From an uncultured Mucispirillum sp. (GTDB lineage: Bacteria; Chrysiogenota; Deferribacteres; Deferribacterales; Mucispirillaceae), in contig CALVEY010000018.1 of assembly GCA_944326705.1 (NCBI GenBank), positions 1-46,158 on the forward strand: a stretch of DNA of 46,158 bases, read 5' to 3'. Position 1 is the stretch's first letter. Every line of letters starts with the position of its first letter. The notes under the pieces are model-generated. The model searched no databases and was not told the DNA's origin. It worked only from the letters and a program-made list of their open reading frames with translations. Below are positions 6,204-14,305 of this stretch, in pieces. Position numbers and translations under genes: made by a program.

Positions 6204-8723
6204 ATGGATGTTGAAAATAAGCATAGCAAATATAAGTTATATTATCGTATTATATTTGTAGTAGTATTTATTGTTTTAGTTGCAAGTGGTATCATTTACA
6301 CCCAGTATAGATTTAAGCAGAATGCGTATGCGCTTGGTGTGGAGGCAGTTTCCGGCTTTTCTGCTAAAGCAGAATATACTATTAACGCTTACCATGTTGC
6401 TATTGATTTTGCATCTACCTATGTAGAAAATTTAATTAGAAATAATGCAGATAGTGAAAAAATCTTTAAATGGCTTATAGTCTTTAACAATAACCTGTCA
6501 AAAAATGTTTCTAATAATGCTACCCATTCATATATTATTTTTGATGATAATTTTTTCTGTTCAAGTCACCGTCATACCGAAATGGATAAAATGCCAATAA
6601 AAAATATCTGGTATCAGGAAGCATTAAATGCTGAATTTGATAAAACATTTTTTACAAGTCTTTATAAAGATGAGGCAACAAATGAGTATGTATTTACTAT
6701 TTATAAAAAAATAAAGGTAGATGATAAAGTAGTTATTATTGCTTCAGATATTATAGTAAATACTTTAAAAAAAGAATGGTTTAAAGATACATCAAAACTT
6801 GATAAAAATGTTTATATACTTACTAATTTTAATGGAGATGTAGTATTTACTACATTTGATATGGATAAAGTAGTAGACCAGCAGTACAGGTTTTATAATG
6901 TTATAAAAGAAATTAAAAAAAGAGATACAAGAATAGGTTTAATAGAAGATAAATTTAGTTTATCACCAAGATTTGCTCTTTTTTATCTGTATGATAAAAA
7001 CAATCATTTTGTTTCCATGGTAGCAGTTCCATTAAGTGTAATGAATGGCTCTGTAAACAGCTTATATTTATCTTATGCAGCAATAATTATAATAATGGCT
7101 TTACTTGTAGGCTTTTTATATATTAAAGAAAAAAACAGCATAGAAAAAATAATTCTTTCAAATGATATAATAAATATTGTAGGCAGTGCATATTATTTAA
7201 TATTCAGCATAAATATTAAAAAAGACAGGTATACTGTTATAAAAAGTAATGAAGAAGTGGAAAGGTATGTACCTGCAGAAGGCAAATACAGCGACCTTCA
7301 TAAACTGCTTGCTATGATAGTAGAAAAAGGGGCTCAGCTTGATTTTAACAGCAGTTTTTCCATAGAAAATATAAGAAAGCTTACAGAAGAAGATAAGGTA
7401 GACTTTGGCGGTGATTTCCAGCGCATACTAATGGAGGGCTTTAAATGGATTAATATAAGGCTGCTTTATGATAAATCTATACAAAAAGATTATGCAGTAT
7501 TATGTTTTAAAGAACGCGATATTGAAAAAAAACGTGAACTTGAACATATTAAGCTTTTAGAAGAATCTGTTGAAGCAATGAAAGATGCAAGTGTATCTAA
7601 AAGTATGTTTTATTCAGGACTTTCCCATGATATGAGAACTCCTTTAAATGCAATAATTGGGCTTACAGATTTAGTTGAATACCATATTAAAGATGAAGAA
7701 AAAATAAAAGATTATATGGATAAAATGAAATTTGCAGGTAATCAGCTTATAACACTTATTGATAATTTTCTAGATTATTCTAAAAACGAGTATGAGCAAA
7801 TTGATAATGAAATAGTTAACTTTAATTTAAAAGAATATTTAAGCGAACTTGTAAATGTATTTAAGCTTGTAGCAAAAAATGATGGCAAAAAATTTATATA
7901 TAACTATAATGTTAAACATAATAATTTAAAAGGTAACACAGCAAAATTATACAGGATTATCACAAATCTTTTAGGCAACAGCTTTAAATACAGTGAGCAT
8001 GGAGATACTATTTCTTTAGAAGTGAAAGAAATACAAAATCAAGGCTGCCCTAAATATAAGTTTATTATTACAGATACCGGTATAGGTATGAGTGAAGAGT
8101 TTATCAATAAAGTATGTTCTCCTTATCAGAGAGAAAAACGGTTTGATACAAGTAAAGCAGGGGTTGGTTTAGGTATGGCAATAGTTCAAAACTATGTGCA
8201 GTATTTAAATGGAGATATGCAGATAGAAAGCCAGCTGAATAAAGGCACAACTATTACAATTACCCTTGCTTTTGAGTTAGCAGATGACTATATAAAAGAG
8301 GAAGAAGAAGTAGATAATAAAACTTATGATATATCAGGCTTTTCTATTCTTGTGGTAGAAGATAATAATGTAAATATGTATCTTGTAACAGAGCTTTTAT
8401 CTCTGCATAATGTAAAAGTAACACAGGCCTGGAATGGTAAGGAAGCAGTTGATATATTTTCATCTAATCCAGCAGGCACATTTGATGTTATACTTATGGA
8501 TTTACAAATGCCTGTAATGGATGGTATTGAGGCAGCAAAAACTATAAGAAAACTTGACAGGAAGGACGCTCAGGATATACCAATAATTGCTTTAAGTGCA
8601 AATGTTTACACAGAAGATGTTGCTGCTTCAAGTGCTGCAGGTATGAATGGACATTTAGTAAAGCCTATTAATTTTGATACTCTTTGCAAAACAGTTTATC
8701 ATGCAGCTAAAAAAATATTATAA
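6204..8723 (+). CDS. Hybrid sensor histidine kinase with extracytoplasmic sensor and receiver
   Basis: Membrane-bound kinase that should autophosphorylate on His and pass the phosphate to its own receiver, then probably to an Hpt partner not in this window. From the ATG at 6204 (GAGG upstream; an in-frame TTG at 6192 is less likely) it is 839 aa. Order: TM helix (about 15-35), extracytoplasmic dCACHE-like sensor (including NIWYQEALNA and a YKKIKVDDKVVIIASDI strand pair), second TM helix (about 285-308), linker, HisKA with GLSHDMRTPLNAIIG (His about 475), HATPase with NLLGNSFKYS, DTGIGMS and GVGLGMAIV, and a receiver with VVEDNNVN, phospho-acceptor Asp in MDLQMPVMDG (about 766) and LVKPIN. It lies just after the amino acid ABC genes, so sensing the transported solute is a reasonable inference. 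Confidence 0.92.
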   Translation: MDVENKHSKYKLYYRIIFVVVFIVLVASGIIYTQYRFKQNAYALGVEAVSGFSAKAEYTINAYHVAIDFASTYVENLIRNNADSEKIFKWLIVFNNNLSKNVSNNATHSYIIFDDNFFCSSHRHTEMDKMPIKNIWYQEALNAEFDKTFFTSLYKDEATNEYVFTIYKKIKVDDKVVIIASDIIVNTLKKEWFKDTSKLDKNVYILTNFNGDVVFTTFDMDKVVDQQYRFYNVIKEIKKRDTRIGLIEDKFSLSPRFALFYLYDKNNHFVSMVAVPLSVMNGSVNSLYLSYAAIIIIMALLVGFLYIKEKNSIEKIILSNDIINIVGSAYYLIFSINIKKDRYTVIKSNEEVERYVPAEGKYSDLHKLLAMIVEKGAQLDFNSSFSIENIRKLTEEDKVDFGGDFQRILMEGFKWINIRLLYDKSIQKDYAVLCFKERDIEKKRELEHIKLLEESVEAMKDASVSKSMFYSGLSHDMRTPLNAIIGLTDLVEYHIKDEEKIKDYMDKMKFAGNQLITLIDNFLDYSKNEYEQIDNEIVNFNLKEYLSELVNVFKLVAKNDGKKFIYNYNVKHNNLKGNTAKLYRIITNLLGNSFKYSEHGDTISLEVKEIQNQGCPKYKFIITDTGIGMSEEFINKVCSPYQREKRFDTSKAGVGLGMAIVQNYVQYLNGDMQIESQLNKGTTITITLAFELADDYIKEEEEVDNKTYDISGFSILVVEDNNVNMYLVTELLSLHNVKVTQAWNGKEAVDIFSSNPAGTFDVILMDLQMPVMDGIEAAKTIRKLDRKDAQDIPIIALSANVYTEDVAASSAAGMNGHLVKPINFDTLCKTVYHAAKKIL

Positions 8724-8731
8724 AAAAATAT

Positions 8732-8772
8732 TTGACAACATATAAAAAATATAGTAATAAGAATTATTACTA
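8732..8772 (+). promoter_or_regulatory. perR-rbr promoter with overlapping PerR/Fur-type palindrome
   Basis: A consensus -35 TTGACA (8732-8737) lies 17 bp before a -10-like TAATAA (8755-8760). Over the -10 sits a perfect inverted repeat: TAGTAATAA (8752-8760) and TTATTACTA (8764-8772) around GAA. PerR and Fur boxes are AT-rich palindromes of this size. Its position on the promoter of a PerR-like gene suggests autorepression relieved by peroxide. Confidence 0.75.
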
Positions 8773-8857
8773 ATATTGCTATAAAATAGTGCTGTATTTT
8801 AGGCATCTAATTATATGGTGGTTGAAAAGTAAATATAAACATACCTCTGGAGGTAAT

Positions 8858-9241
8858 ATGGCAATTTCTAAATATTCCCGCCAGCGTGAGCTTATCTACA
8901 AAACAGTAATGGAAAATAAAGTGCATCCTACAGCAGAGTTTGTTTACAATTACTTAAAAAAAGATAATCCACAGCTTAGTTTGGGAACAGTATACAGAAA
9001 TTTACAGCAGTTATCTGATAATGGTGAGATAAACAGGCTTTCTATACCAAACCAGCCAGACAGGTTTGATGGTATAACAGAAGAACATTATCACGCAGTA
9101 TGTGAAAAATGTGGCAAAATATATGATATACATATAAATGAAATGTTTGAAATTAACAGATTAGTTGCTGAGAAAACAGGGCTTGAAATAACAGGCCATG
9201 AAATAATATTTAAAACAATATGTCCCGTGTGCAAAAATTAG
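8858..9241 (+). CDS. perR: Fur-family peroxide-responsive regulator, PerR-like
   Basis: Metal-dependent DNA-binding repressor. From the ATG at 8858 (GGAGGT six bases upstream) it is 127 aa, a usual length; an upstream frame from 8789 has no comparable ribosome site. The N-terminal winged helix includes [13 protein letters not shown] and [13 protein letters not shown]. The metal-sensing region reads [19 protein letters not shown], with the FD Asp that distinguishes PerR from many Fur proteins, followed by HYH. Two CxxC pairs (CEKC and CPVC) should bind structural zinc. Rubrerythrin follows after 19 bp and cytochrome c peroxidase further on, which fits a peroxide-stress role. Classification as PerR rather than Fur or Zur rests on motif and context. 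Confidence 0.85.
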   Translation: MAISKYSRQRELIYKTVMENKVHPTAEFVYNYLKKDNPQLSLGTVYRNLQQLSDNGEINRLSIPNQPDRFDGITEEHYHAVCEKCGKIYDIHINEMFEINRLVAEKTGLEITGHEIIFKTICPVCKN

Positions 9242-9260
9242 GGATAAAAGGAGTAAAAAT

Positions 9261-9800
9261 ATGGAATTAAAAGGTTCTAAAACTGAACAAAATCTTATGA
9301 CTGCATTTGCAGGTGAATCTCAAGCGCGTAATAAATATACATATTACGCAAGCAAAGCAAAAGCTGAAGGCTATAACCAAATAGCAGCTATTTTTGAAGA
9401 AACTGCAAATAATGAAAAAGAACATGCTAAAATATGGTTTAAACTTCTCCATGGTGGTCAAATACCTGCTACAGATGTTAACTTAAAAGACGCTGCAGAC
9501 GGCGAACACTATGAATGGACTGATATGTATGCAGGTTTTGCTGCAACAGCAAAAGAAGAAGGTTTTGCTAGAATTGCATATCTTTTTGAAGAAGTTGGTA
9601 AAATAGAAAAAGAACACGAAGCAAGATATTTAAAACTTCTTGAAAACGTAAAAGAGCAAAAAGTTTTCAAAAAAGCAGAAAAAGTTGTATGGCAGTGTGC
9701 TAACTGCGGTCACTTACACTTTGGTGAAACTGCATTAGAAGTTTGCCCAGTTTGCGAACATCCAAAAGCATTTTTCCAAATCAAAGCAGAAAACTATTAA
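9261..9800 (+). CDS. rbr: Rubrerythrin
   Basis: Cytoplasmic non-heme diiron peroxidase of anaerobes that reduces hydrogen peroxide to water using electrons through its rubredoxin domain. The 179-aa protein has the four-helix ferritin-like domain with [33 protein letters not shown] and [14 protein letters not shown], which supply the Glu/His iron ligands. It ends in a short rubredoxin-like domain with [10 protein letters not shown] and [16 protein letters not shown] ribosome site precedes the ATG. It is the second gene after perR, probably on the same transcript and under the same palindrome. A terminator follows. Confidence 0.96.
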   Translation: MELKGSKTEQNLMTAFAGESQARNKYTYYASKAKAEGYNQIAAIFEETANNEKEHAKIWFKLLHGGQIPATDVNLKDAADGEHYEWTDMYAGFAATAKEEGFARIAYLFEEVGKIEKEHEARYLKLLENVKEQKVFKKAEKVVWQCANCGHLHFGETALEVCPVCEHPKAFFQIKAENY

Positions 9801-9809
9801 TAAATCTTT

Positions 9810-9846
9810 GAGCAGCTTATAAAGGCTGCTCAATTTAATTTTTATG
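9810..9846 (+). terminator. Intrinsic terminator after rbr
   Basis: GAGCAGC (9810-9816) pairs with GCTGCTC (9825-9831) and is followed by an AATTTAATTTTT tract. It separates perR-rbr from ccp. Confidence 0.7.
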
Positions 9847-9861
9847 TAAAATTAAAAAGTT

Positions 9862-9890
9862 TTGTATTAGTGATTTGAAGTATGTAATAT
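9862..9890 (+). promoter_or_regulatory. Probable ccp promoter
   Basis: TTGTAT (9862-9867) and TAATAT (9885-9890) with 17-bp spacing lie about 35 bp before the peroxidase start and after the rbr terminator. No perfect palindrome like the one before perR is visible here. Confidence 0.5.
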
Positions 9891-9923
9891 GGGAGACCAT
9901 AAATATAAAATAAGGGGAATGCT

Positions 9924-11090
9924 ATGAAAAAAGTTTATCTTTTAGCAACAGTAATGATTTTTGCAGCAGCAATTGCAGGCTGTAAAAAAGGCGAGGAAGC
10001 ACCAGCAGCTCCAGCTGCAAACGCTCCACAAGCAGCAGCTCCAGCAGCACCAGCTACAGAACAAGCAGCAGTAGTAGTTGATGAATTAAAACCAACTGAA
10101 GATGCTCTTATTCTTGCAGCTAGAAAAAATTTTGAACCTATTCCTTTAAATGTGGAAGAAGGTTACAAACAATTAAAAAATAACAATCCAACACCTGAAA
10201 AATTTGAGCTTGGTAAAATGCTTTATTTTGAACCACGTATTTCTAAAAGCCAATTAATCAGCTGTAACACTTGCCACAACTTATCTTTTGGCGGCGATGA
10301 CTATCAACAAACTTCTATCGGCCACGGCTGGCAGAGAGGTCCTAGAAATGCTCCAACAGTATTAAACTCTGTTTACAATACTGCACAATTCTGGGATGGT
10401 AGAGCAGGTGACTTAAAAGAGCAGGCTAAAGGTCCACTTCAAGCAAGCGTTGAAATGGCAGCAACTCCTGAATATGTAGTTGAAGTATTAAAAAGTATCC
10501 CAGCTTATGTTGACCTTTTTAAAACTGCATTTCCGGGTGTTGAAGACCCTGTTACTTTTGATAATGTAGCAAGTGCAATTGAAGTATTTGAAGCAACATT
10601 ACTTACTCCAAATTCTAAATTTGACCAATTCTTAAGAGGCGACAGCAACGCTCTTAACGAAACTGAAAAAGCTGGCTTAAAAGTATACATGGAAAAAGGC
10701 TGTACTTCTTGCCACGCTGGTATTAACTTAACAAGTGATGGTTACTATCCATTCGGCTTAAAAGAAACTCCAGAAGAAAAATTATTAGCTGGTGACAAAG
10801 GCCGTTTTGGTATCAGCCAGGCTGAAGGCGATGAATTTGCATTCAAAGCTCCAACTTTAAGAAATATTGAATACACTGCTCCATATTTCCATTCTGGTTT
10901 AGTATGGGATTTAAGAGAAGCAGTTTCAGTTATGAGCTCAGCTCAATTAGGTATTGAATTAACTGATACAGAAATAGACCAAATAGTAGCATTCTTAAAA
11001 GCTACTACAGGTGAAATGCCAAAAGTAGAATATCCAATTCTTCCAGCTTCTACTATTAACACACCAAAACCAACATTTACTATTGACTAA
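9924..11090 (+). CDS. Diheme cytochrome c peroxidase, lipoprotein form
   Basis: Reduces hydrogen peroxide outside the cytoplasm with electrons from cytochromes c. The 388-aa protein starts with a signal sequence and lipobox (AAAIAGC, Cys about 20), then an Ala/Pro-rich flexible linker of some 35 residues. The MauG/CcpA-type domain follows, with two c-heme sites: CNTCH (in ISCNTCHNLSFGGDD) and CTSCH (in GCTSCHAGINL). Other family segments include GPRNAPTVLNSVYN, FWDGRAGDL and FKAPTLRNIEYTAPYFHSG. The usual form is soluble periplasmic; this one appears tethered to a membrane by lipid. Together with PerR and rubrerythrin it forms a peroxide-defence block. Confidence 0.94.
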   Translation: MKKVYLLATVMIFAAAIAGCKKGEEAPAAPAANAPQAAAPAAPATEQAAVVVDELKPTEDALILAARKNFEPIPLNVEEGYKQLKNNNPTPEKFELGKMLYFEPRISKSQLISCNTCHNLSFGGDDYQQTSIGHGWQRGPRNAPTVLNSVYNTAQFWDGRAGDLKEQAKGPLQASVEMAATPEYVVEVLKSIPAYVDLFKTAFPGVEDPVTFDNVASAIEVFEATLLTPNSKFDQFLRGDSNALNETEKAGLKVYMEKGCTSCHAGINLTSDGYYPFGLKETPEEKLLAGDKGRFGISQAEGDEFAFKAPTLRNIEYTAPYFHSGLVWDLREAVSVMSSAQLGIELTDTEIDQIVAFLKATTGEMPKVEYPILPASTINTPKPTFTID

Positions 11091-11108
11091 TAGTAATCAT
11101 TATATAAA

Positions 11109-11137
11109 TACCTGCTCTTACGGGCAGGTATTTTTTT
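11109..11137 (+). terminator. Intrinsic terminator after ccp
   Basis: TACCTGC (11109-11115) pairs with GCAGGTA (11124-11130), followed by seven T. Confidence 0.9.
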
Positions 11138-11272
11138 CGTTTTTTTTTAATAAAATCTGGAATTTTCTATTAAAATAATATATATTATAAGAAGTATATT
11201 TTAATCATTAAATTAATAGAACTATATGTATTTTAAAGTATCTAATATCTTATAGTTAATTCTGGAGGGTAT

Positions 11273-13258
11273 ATGAAAAAAATTCTATATGCACTTACTG
11301 CAGCACTACTGTTAATGTATGGCTGTGCAAATGAAAAAGATAATAATACATCAGCAGCAGCGGCACCTGATTTAAAAGATGATTTTTATGAATCAGTTAA
11401 TTATGACCAGTTATCATCATGGGTTATTTCTGCAGATGAATCATCTATCAGTCATTTTACTAAGATGATTGATACAAATTATGAAAGGCTGAATGGTCTT
11501 ATGCAGCAGGCAGTATCATCTAACCCTGTAAAAGAAACAAATAAAGATGAATATAATATAAAAGCACTGTATGAAACAGCTGTAGATTGGGAAACAAGAA
11601 ACACAAGTGGGTTTGGAGATTTACAGTCATATCTTGATAGAATAGATGAAGCTGTAACTATATATGATTTATTAAAAATCAATATGGAAATGAATAGAAC
11701 ATATGGTATTACACCTATTTTTAGTATTTCAGTAGGACCTGATTTAATAGATGCTAAAAAACATTCATATTATTTAGGAGTAAACTTTGCTCTTTCGAGA
11801 GAAAACTGGACATCAGAAAATGATTTATTTAGAAGTTCTTTTACAGAATTTTTAAAAAATTTATGGATTTTAAATGGCACACAGCAGCAGGAAGCAGAGC
11901 AGATTGTAAATAATGTAACAAATATGATGCTTGAAATTGCAAAAAAAGCTCTTACTATTAGCGAATCATCAAATCCTGAGAATTATAATCCATGTCCAAT
12001 GTCAGATATTCCAGCAAAATTAAATAACAGTATTAAATTAGATGATTTACTCAGGTATTATGAAGCTGGTGCTGGTGATACAGTATTTGTTACGGATACA
12101 GGTGCATTAAATAAACTTGCAGAATATTTCATTGAAGATAATTTACTGCTTCTGAAAAACTATATAAAATCATTAATTTATATACAGAGTTCAAATGTTG
12201 TTGGTTTGGAATCATATAAGGCGTATTTAGCTTATTCAGCTCAAATATCTGGCTCAACAGAAATTAAGTCTGTAGAAAAAAGTATCAATGAGCAGCTTCA
12301 AAATGAGCTGTTTTTTGAGCTTGGCAGAATGTATGCAGCAAAGTATGTTAGTGAAGAAATACAAACAAATATTAGAAATATGATTACTGAGATACAAAAT
12401 ATCTATAGGCAGCGTCTTAATAATCTTAGCTGGATGAGTGCAGAAACTAAAGCAGCAGCTCAAAATAAGCTTGATAAAATGAAAGTAATTGTTGGATATG
12501 ATAAAACAGGTGTATGGCCGCAGGACTTATATGAATTCTACTATACACCTAAAAATGAAGGTGGTATTTTTATAAACAATATACTTTCAGCAAAAAAAGC
12601 AAATGCAGATTATACATTTAAAATCAAAAATGAGCCTGTTAGGGACGATATAGTAGTAGAAGGTCCGCAGACAGTAAATGCATTTTATTCACCATCAAAT
12701 AATTCCATAATGATTTTAGCTGGTATTTTGCAGTCACCAATATATTCTACAGATGCAAGTCCAGAAGAAAATGCTGGCGGTATAGGTACAATAATTGCTC
12801 ATGAAATAACTCATGCTTTTGATAATAATGGTGCAAAATATGATGCAGATGGTAATTTTGCAAACTGGTGGCAGGAAAGTGATTTTCAGAAATTTAATGA
12901 GCTTACAGAAAAAGTTATAAACTACTATAATACTTATGAGATTAAAGGATATCCTATTAATGGTACACTTACATTAAGCGAAAATATAGCAGACCTTGGT
13001 GCAGTTTCATGTATTACAGAATATGCTTTAAAGAAAGAATATGATTTATCAAAAGTTTATACAGCATACGGCAAAATGTGGGCAACTAAAAAAACAGATG
13101 CAAGTGAAATAAGTGCAATATTAAATGATACGCATTCCCCTGCAAAAATAAGGGTAAATGCAGTCCTTTCTGCAATGGATAAGTTTTATGAAGTATTTGA
13201 TATACAGATAGGAAATGGAATGTATAAAGCACCAGAAGAAAGACCTTCAATATGGTAA
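11273..13258 (+). CDS. M13-family (neprilysin/PepO-like) zinc metallopeptidase, lipoprotein
   Basis: Zinc endopeptidase acting on peptides outside the cytoplasm. The 661-aa protein has a lipobox signal (LLLMYGC, Cys about 18). The large alpha-helical N-terminal domain is typical of M13 (DDFYESVNYDQL at the start of the fold). The catalytic part has VNAFYSPSNNSIMILAGIL, the zinc motif HEITH (His510, Glu511, His514) and ENIADLG (Glu570 the third ligand, Asp574). It ends in PSIW, as M13 enzymes characteristically end in a Trp motif. GGAGG precedes the ATG. The gene appears monocistronic between two terminators. Substrates are unknown; host or dietary peptides are possible. Confidence 0.94.
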   Translation: MKKILYALTAALLLMYGCANEKDNNTSAAAAPDLKDDFYESVNYDQLSSWVISADESSISHFTKMIDTNYERLNGLMQQAVSSNPVKETNKDEYNIKALYETAVDWETRNTSGFGDLQSYLDRIDEAVTIYDLLKINMEMNRTYGITPIFSISVGPDLIDAKKHSYYLGVNFALSRENWTSENDLFRSSFTEFLKNLWILNGTQQQEAEQIVNNVTNMMLEIAKKALTISESSNPENYNPCPMSDIPAKLNNSIKLDDLLRYYEAGAGDTVFVTDTGALNKLAEYFIEDNLLLLKNYIKSLIYIQSSNVVGLESYKAYLAYSAQISGSTEIKSVEKSINEQLQNELFFELGRMYAAKYVSEEIQTNIRNMITEIQNIYRQRLNNLSWMSAETKAAAQNKLDKMKVIVGYDKTGVWPQDLYEFYYTPKNEGGIFINNILSAKKANADYTFKIKNEPVRDDIVVEGPQTVNAFYSPSNNSIMILAGILQSPIYSTDASPEENAGGIGTIIAHEITHAFDNNGAKYDADGNFANWWQESDFQKFNELTEKVINYYNTYEIKGYPINGTLTLSENIADLGAVSCITEYALKKEYDLSKVYTAYGKMWATKKTDASEISAILNDTHSPAKIRVNAVLSAMDKFYEVFDIQIGNGMYKAPEERPSIW

Positions 13259-13277
13259 AATAAAGTATAATAAGAAA

Positions 13278-13307
13278 AAAGCTGGATTAAATATCCAGCT
13301 TTTTTTA
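13278..13307. terminator. Bidirectional terminator between the M13 peptidase and the converging 302-aa gene
   Basis: AGCTGGAT (13280-13287) pairs with ATCCAGCT (13293-13300), with A6 before and T-rich sequence after, so it works on both strands. Confidence 0.88.
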
Positions 13308-13344
13308 TGAATAAAGGAAGAAATTATTTTTAGGAAAAAACTAT

Positions 13345-14253
13345 CTAAATATGGTAATATGAAAGGCTGCTTTTTTTCATAGTGCTTGTAATAATCTGTG
13401 TCTGTTCATATACAGAAGGCACATTTGAAGCATATTCCTGCATAGCATTATAGGCTTCTATCATTTCTTTCTGATTTTCGGATACTGTTTTTGCTCTGCT
13501 GGCAGTTTCTGCATTTTTAACTGCATAAGTAAATAAAGCAGTATCTTTATTTTCATTAGCCATTAAAATATTATGAATAGATGCTGCAGAAAGGTCTGTA
13601 AGTTTCATATTTCCTTTATCTGAGAAAAATTCAGCAGAAGATAGTGGAAGCCCTGTATTTGACTGGTTAATAGTATATATGCTGTAATTTTTTTTGTTGC
13701 CATTTTCATCAAATACATTATTCCAGTAGCTTTCAGAATCAAATTTAGTGTTTTTGTATTCTGCATATTCATTTGCAGTTAAATTATCTTTTAAAAGATT
13801 TTTACCACGCTCTACAATATTTTTAGTATAAAAATATGCTTCAATATCTTTAATAGTAAGTTTTGCAAGCTTATCTGTATCAGTAAGCCCAATTTGCTCG
13901 CCCATTTCCACAAGCAGTCCCCAGGAAACATCGTCCATTTTCACTCCATCAGGCTTTGTTTTTTCCTGAGATTTTTTTACAATATCTGCCATATAAGTAT
14001 CATTTATTGCCTGAGCACCTGCTGAATTATCAGCATTAGATGAATTAGAATAATATGACTGTTCTTTTGCTTTCTGAGCAGAATTAGAAGAAATATCAAG
14101 TTTATATGACTGGAGATTATTTTTTGTTAGTTTTACAGTTTCTTTATCTGGTTTATTAATACTGCTGTGCAAGTCAGATGAGGTAATTTTATTTTTATTT
14201 GTATTATCCTGTATATTTGGAGTATTTAAGCTGCTGATATTATTTAATTCCAT
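13345..14253 (-). CDS. Hypothetical 302-aa Asn/Ser-rich protein
   Basis: No family recognised. The first 100 residues are rich in Asn, Ser, Lys and Thr and look disordered; no signal peptide or membrane helix is seen. Residues from about 100 onward look folded, with DDVSWGLLVEMGEQIG and IEAYFYTKNIVERGKNLLKD segments and a possible helical C-terminus. The segment KLDISSNSAQKAKEQ resembles the LSxxA-type stretches of flagellar regulators, but this is too weak to assign. The start is backed by AAGGGGG just upstream on the minus strand, which is itself inside a hairpin (14258-14293). It lies 52 bp after amtB on the same strand. Confidence 0.7.
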   Translation of the reverse strand: MELNNISSLNTPNIQDNTNKNKITSSDLHSSINKPDKETVKLTKNNLQSYKLDISSNSAQKAKEQSYYSNSSNADNSAGAQAINDTYMADIVKKSQEKTKPDGVKMDDVSWGLLVEMGEQIGLTDTDKLAKLTIKDIEAYFYTKNIVERGKNLLKDNLTANEYAEYKNTKFDSESYWNNVFDENGNKKNYSIYTINQSNTGLPLSSAEFFSDKGNMKLTDLSAASIHNILMANENKDTALFTYAVKNAETASRAKTVSENQKEMIEAYNAMQEYASNVPSVYEQTQIITSTMKKSSLSYYHI

Positions 14254-14257
14254 AAAA

Positions 14258-14293
14258 GCCCCCTTAGATTAATTATTAATCGTCTAAGAGGGC
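14258..14293 (-). promoter_or_regulatory. Hairpin enclosing the ribosome binding site of the 302-aa gene
   Basis: GCCCCCTTAGA (14258-14268) and TCTAAGAGGGC (14283-14293) form an 11-bp stem (one G-U in the RNA) with a 14-nt loop. On the minus-strand transcript the 3' arm contains the AAGGGGG ribosome site of the next gene. It may act as a weak amtB terminator, a translation switch, or both. Confidence 0.65.
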
Positions 14294-14305
14294 ATAAAAC
14301 TTTAA

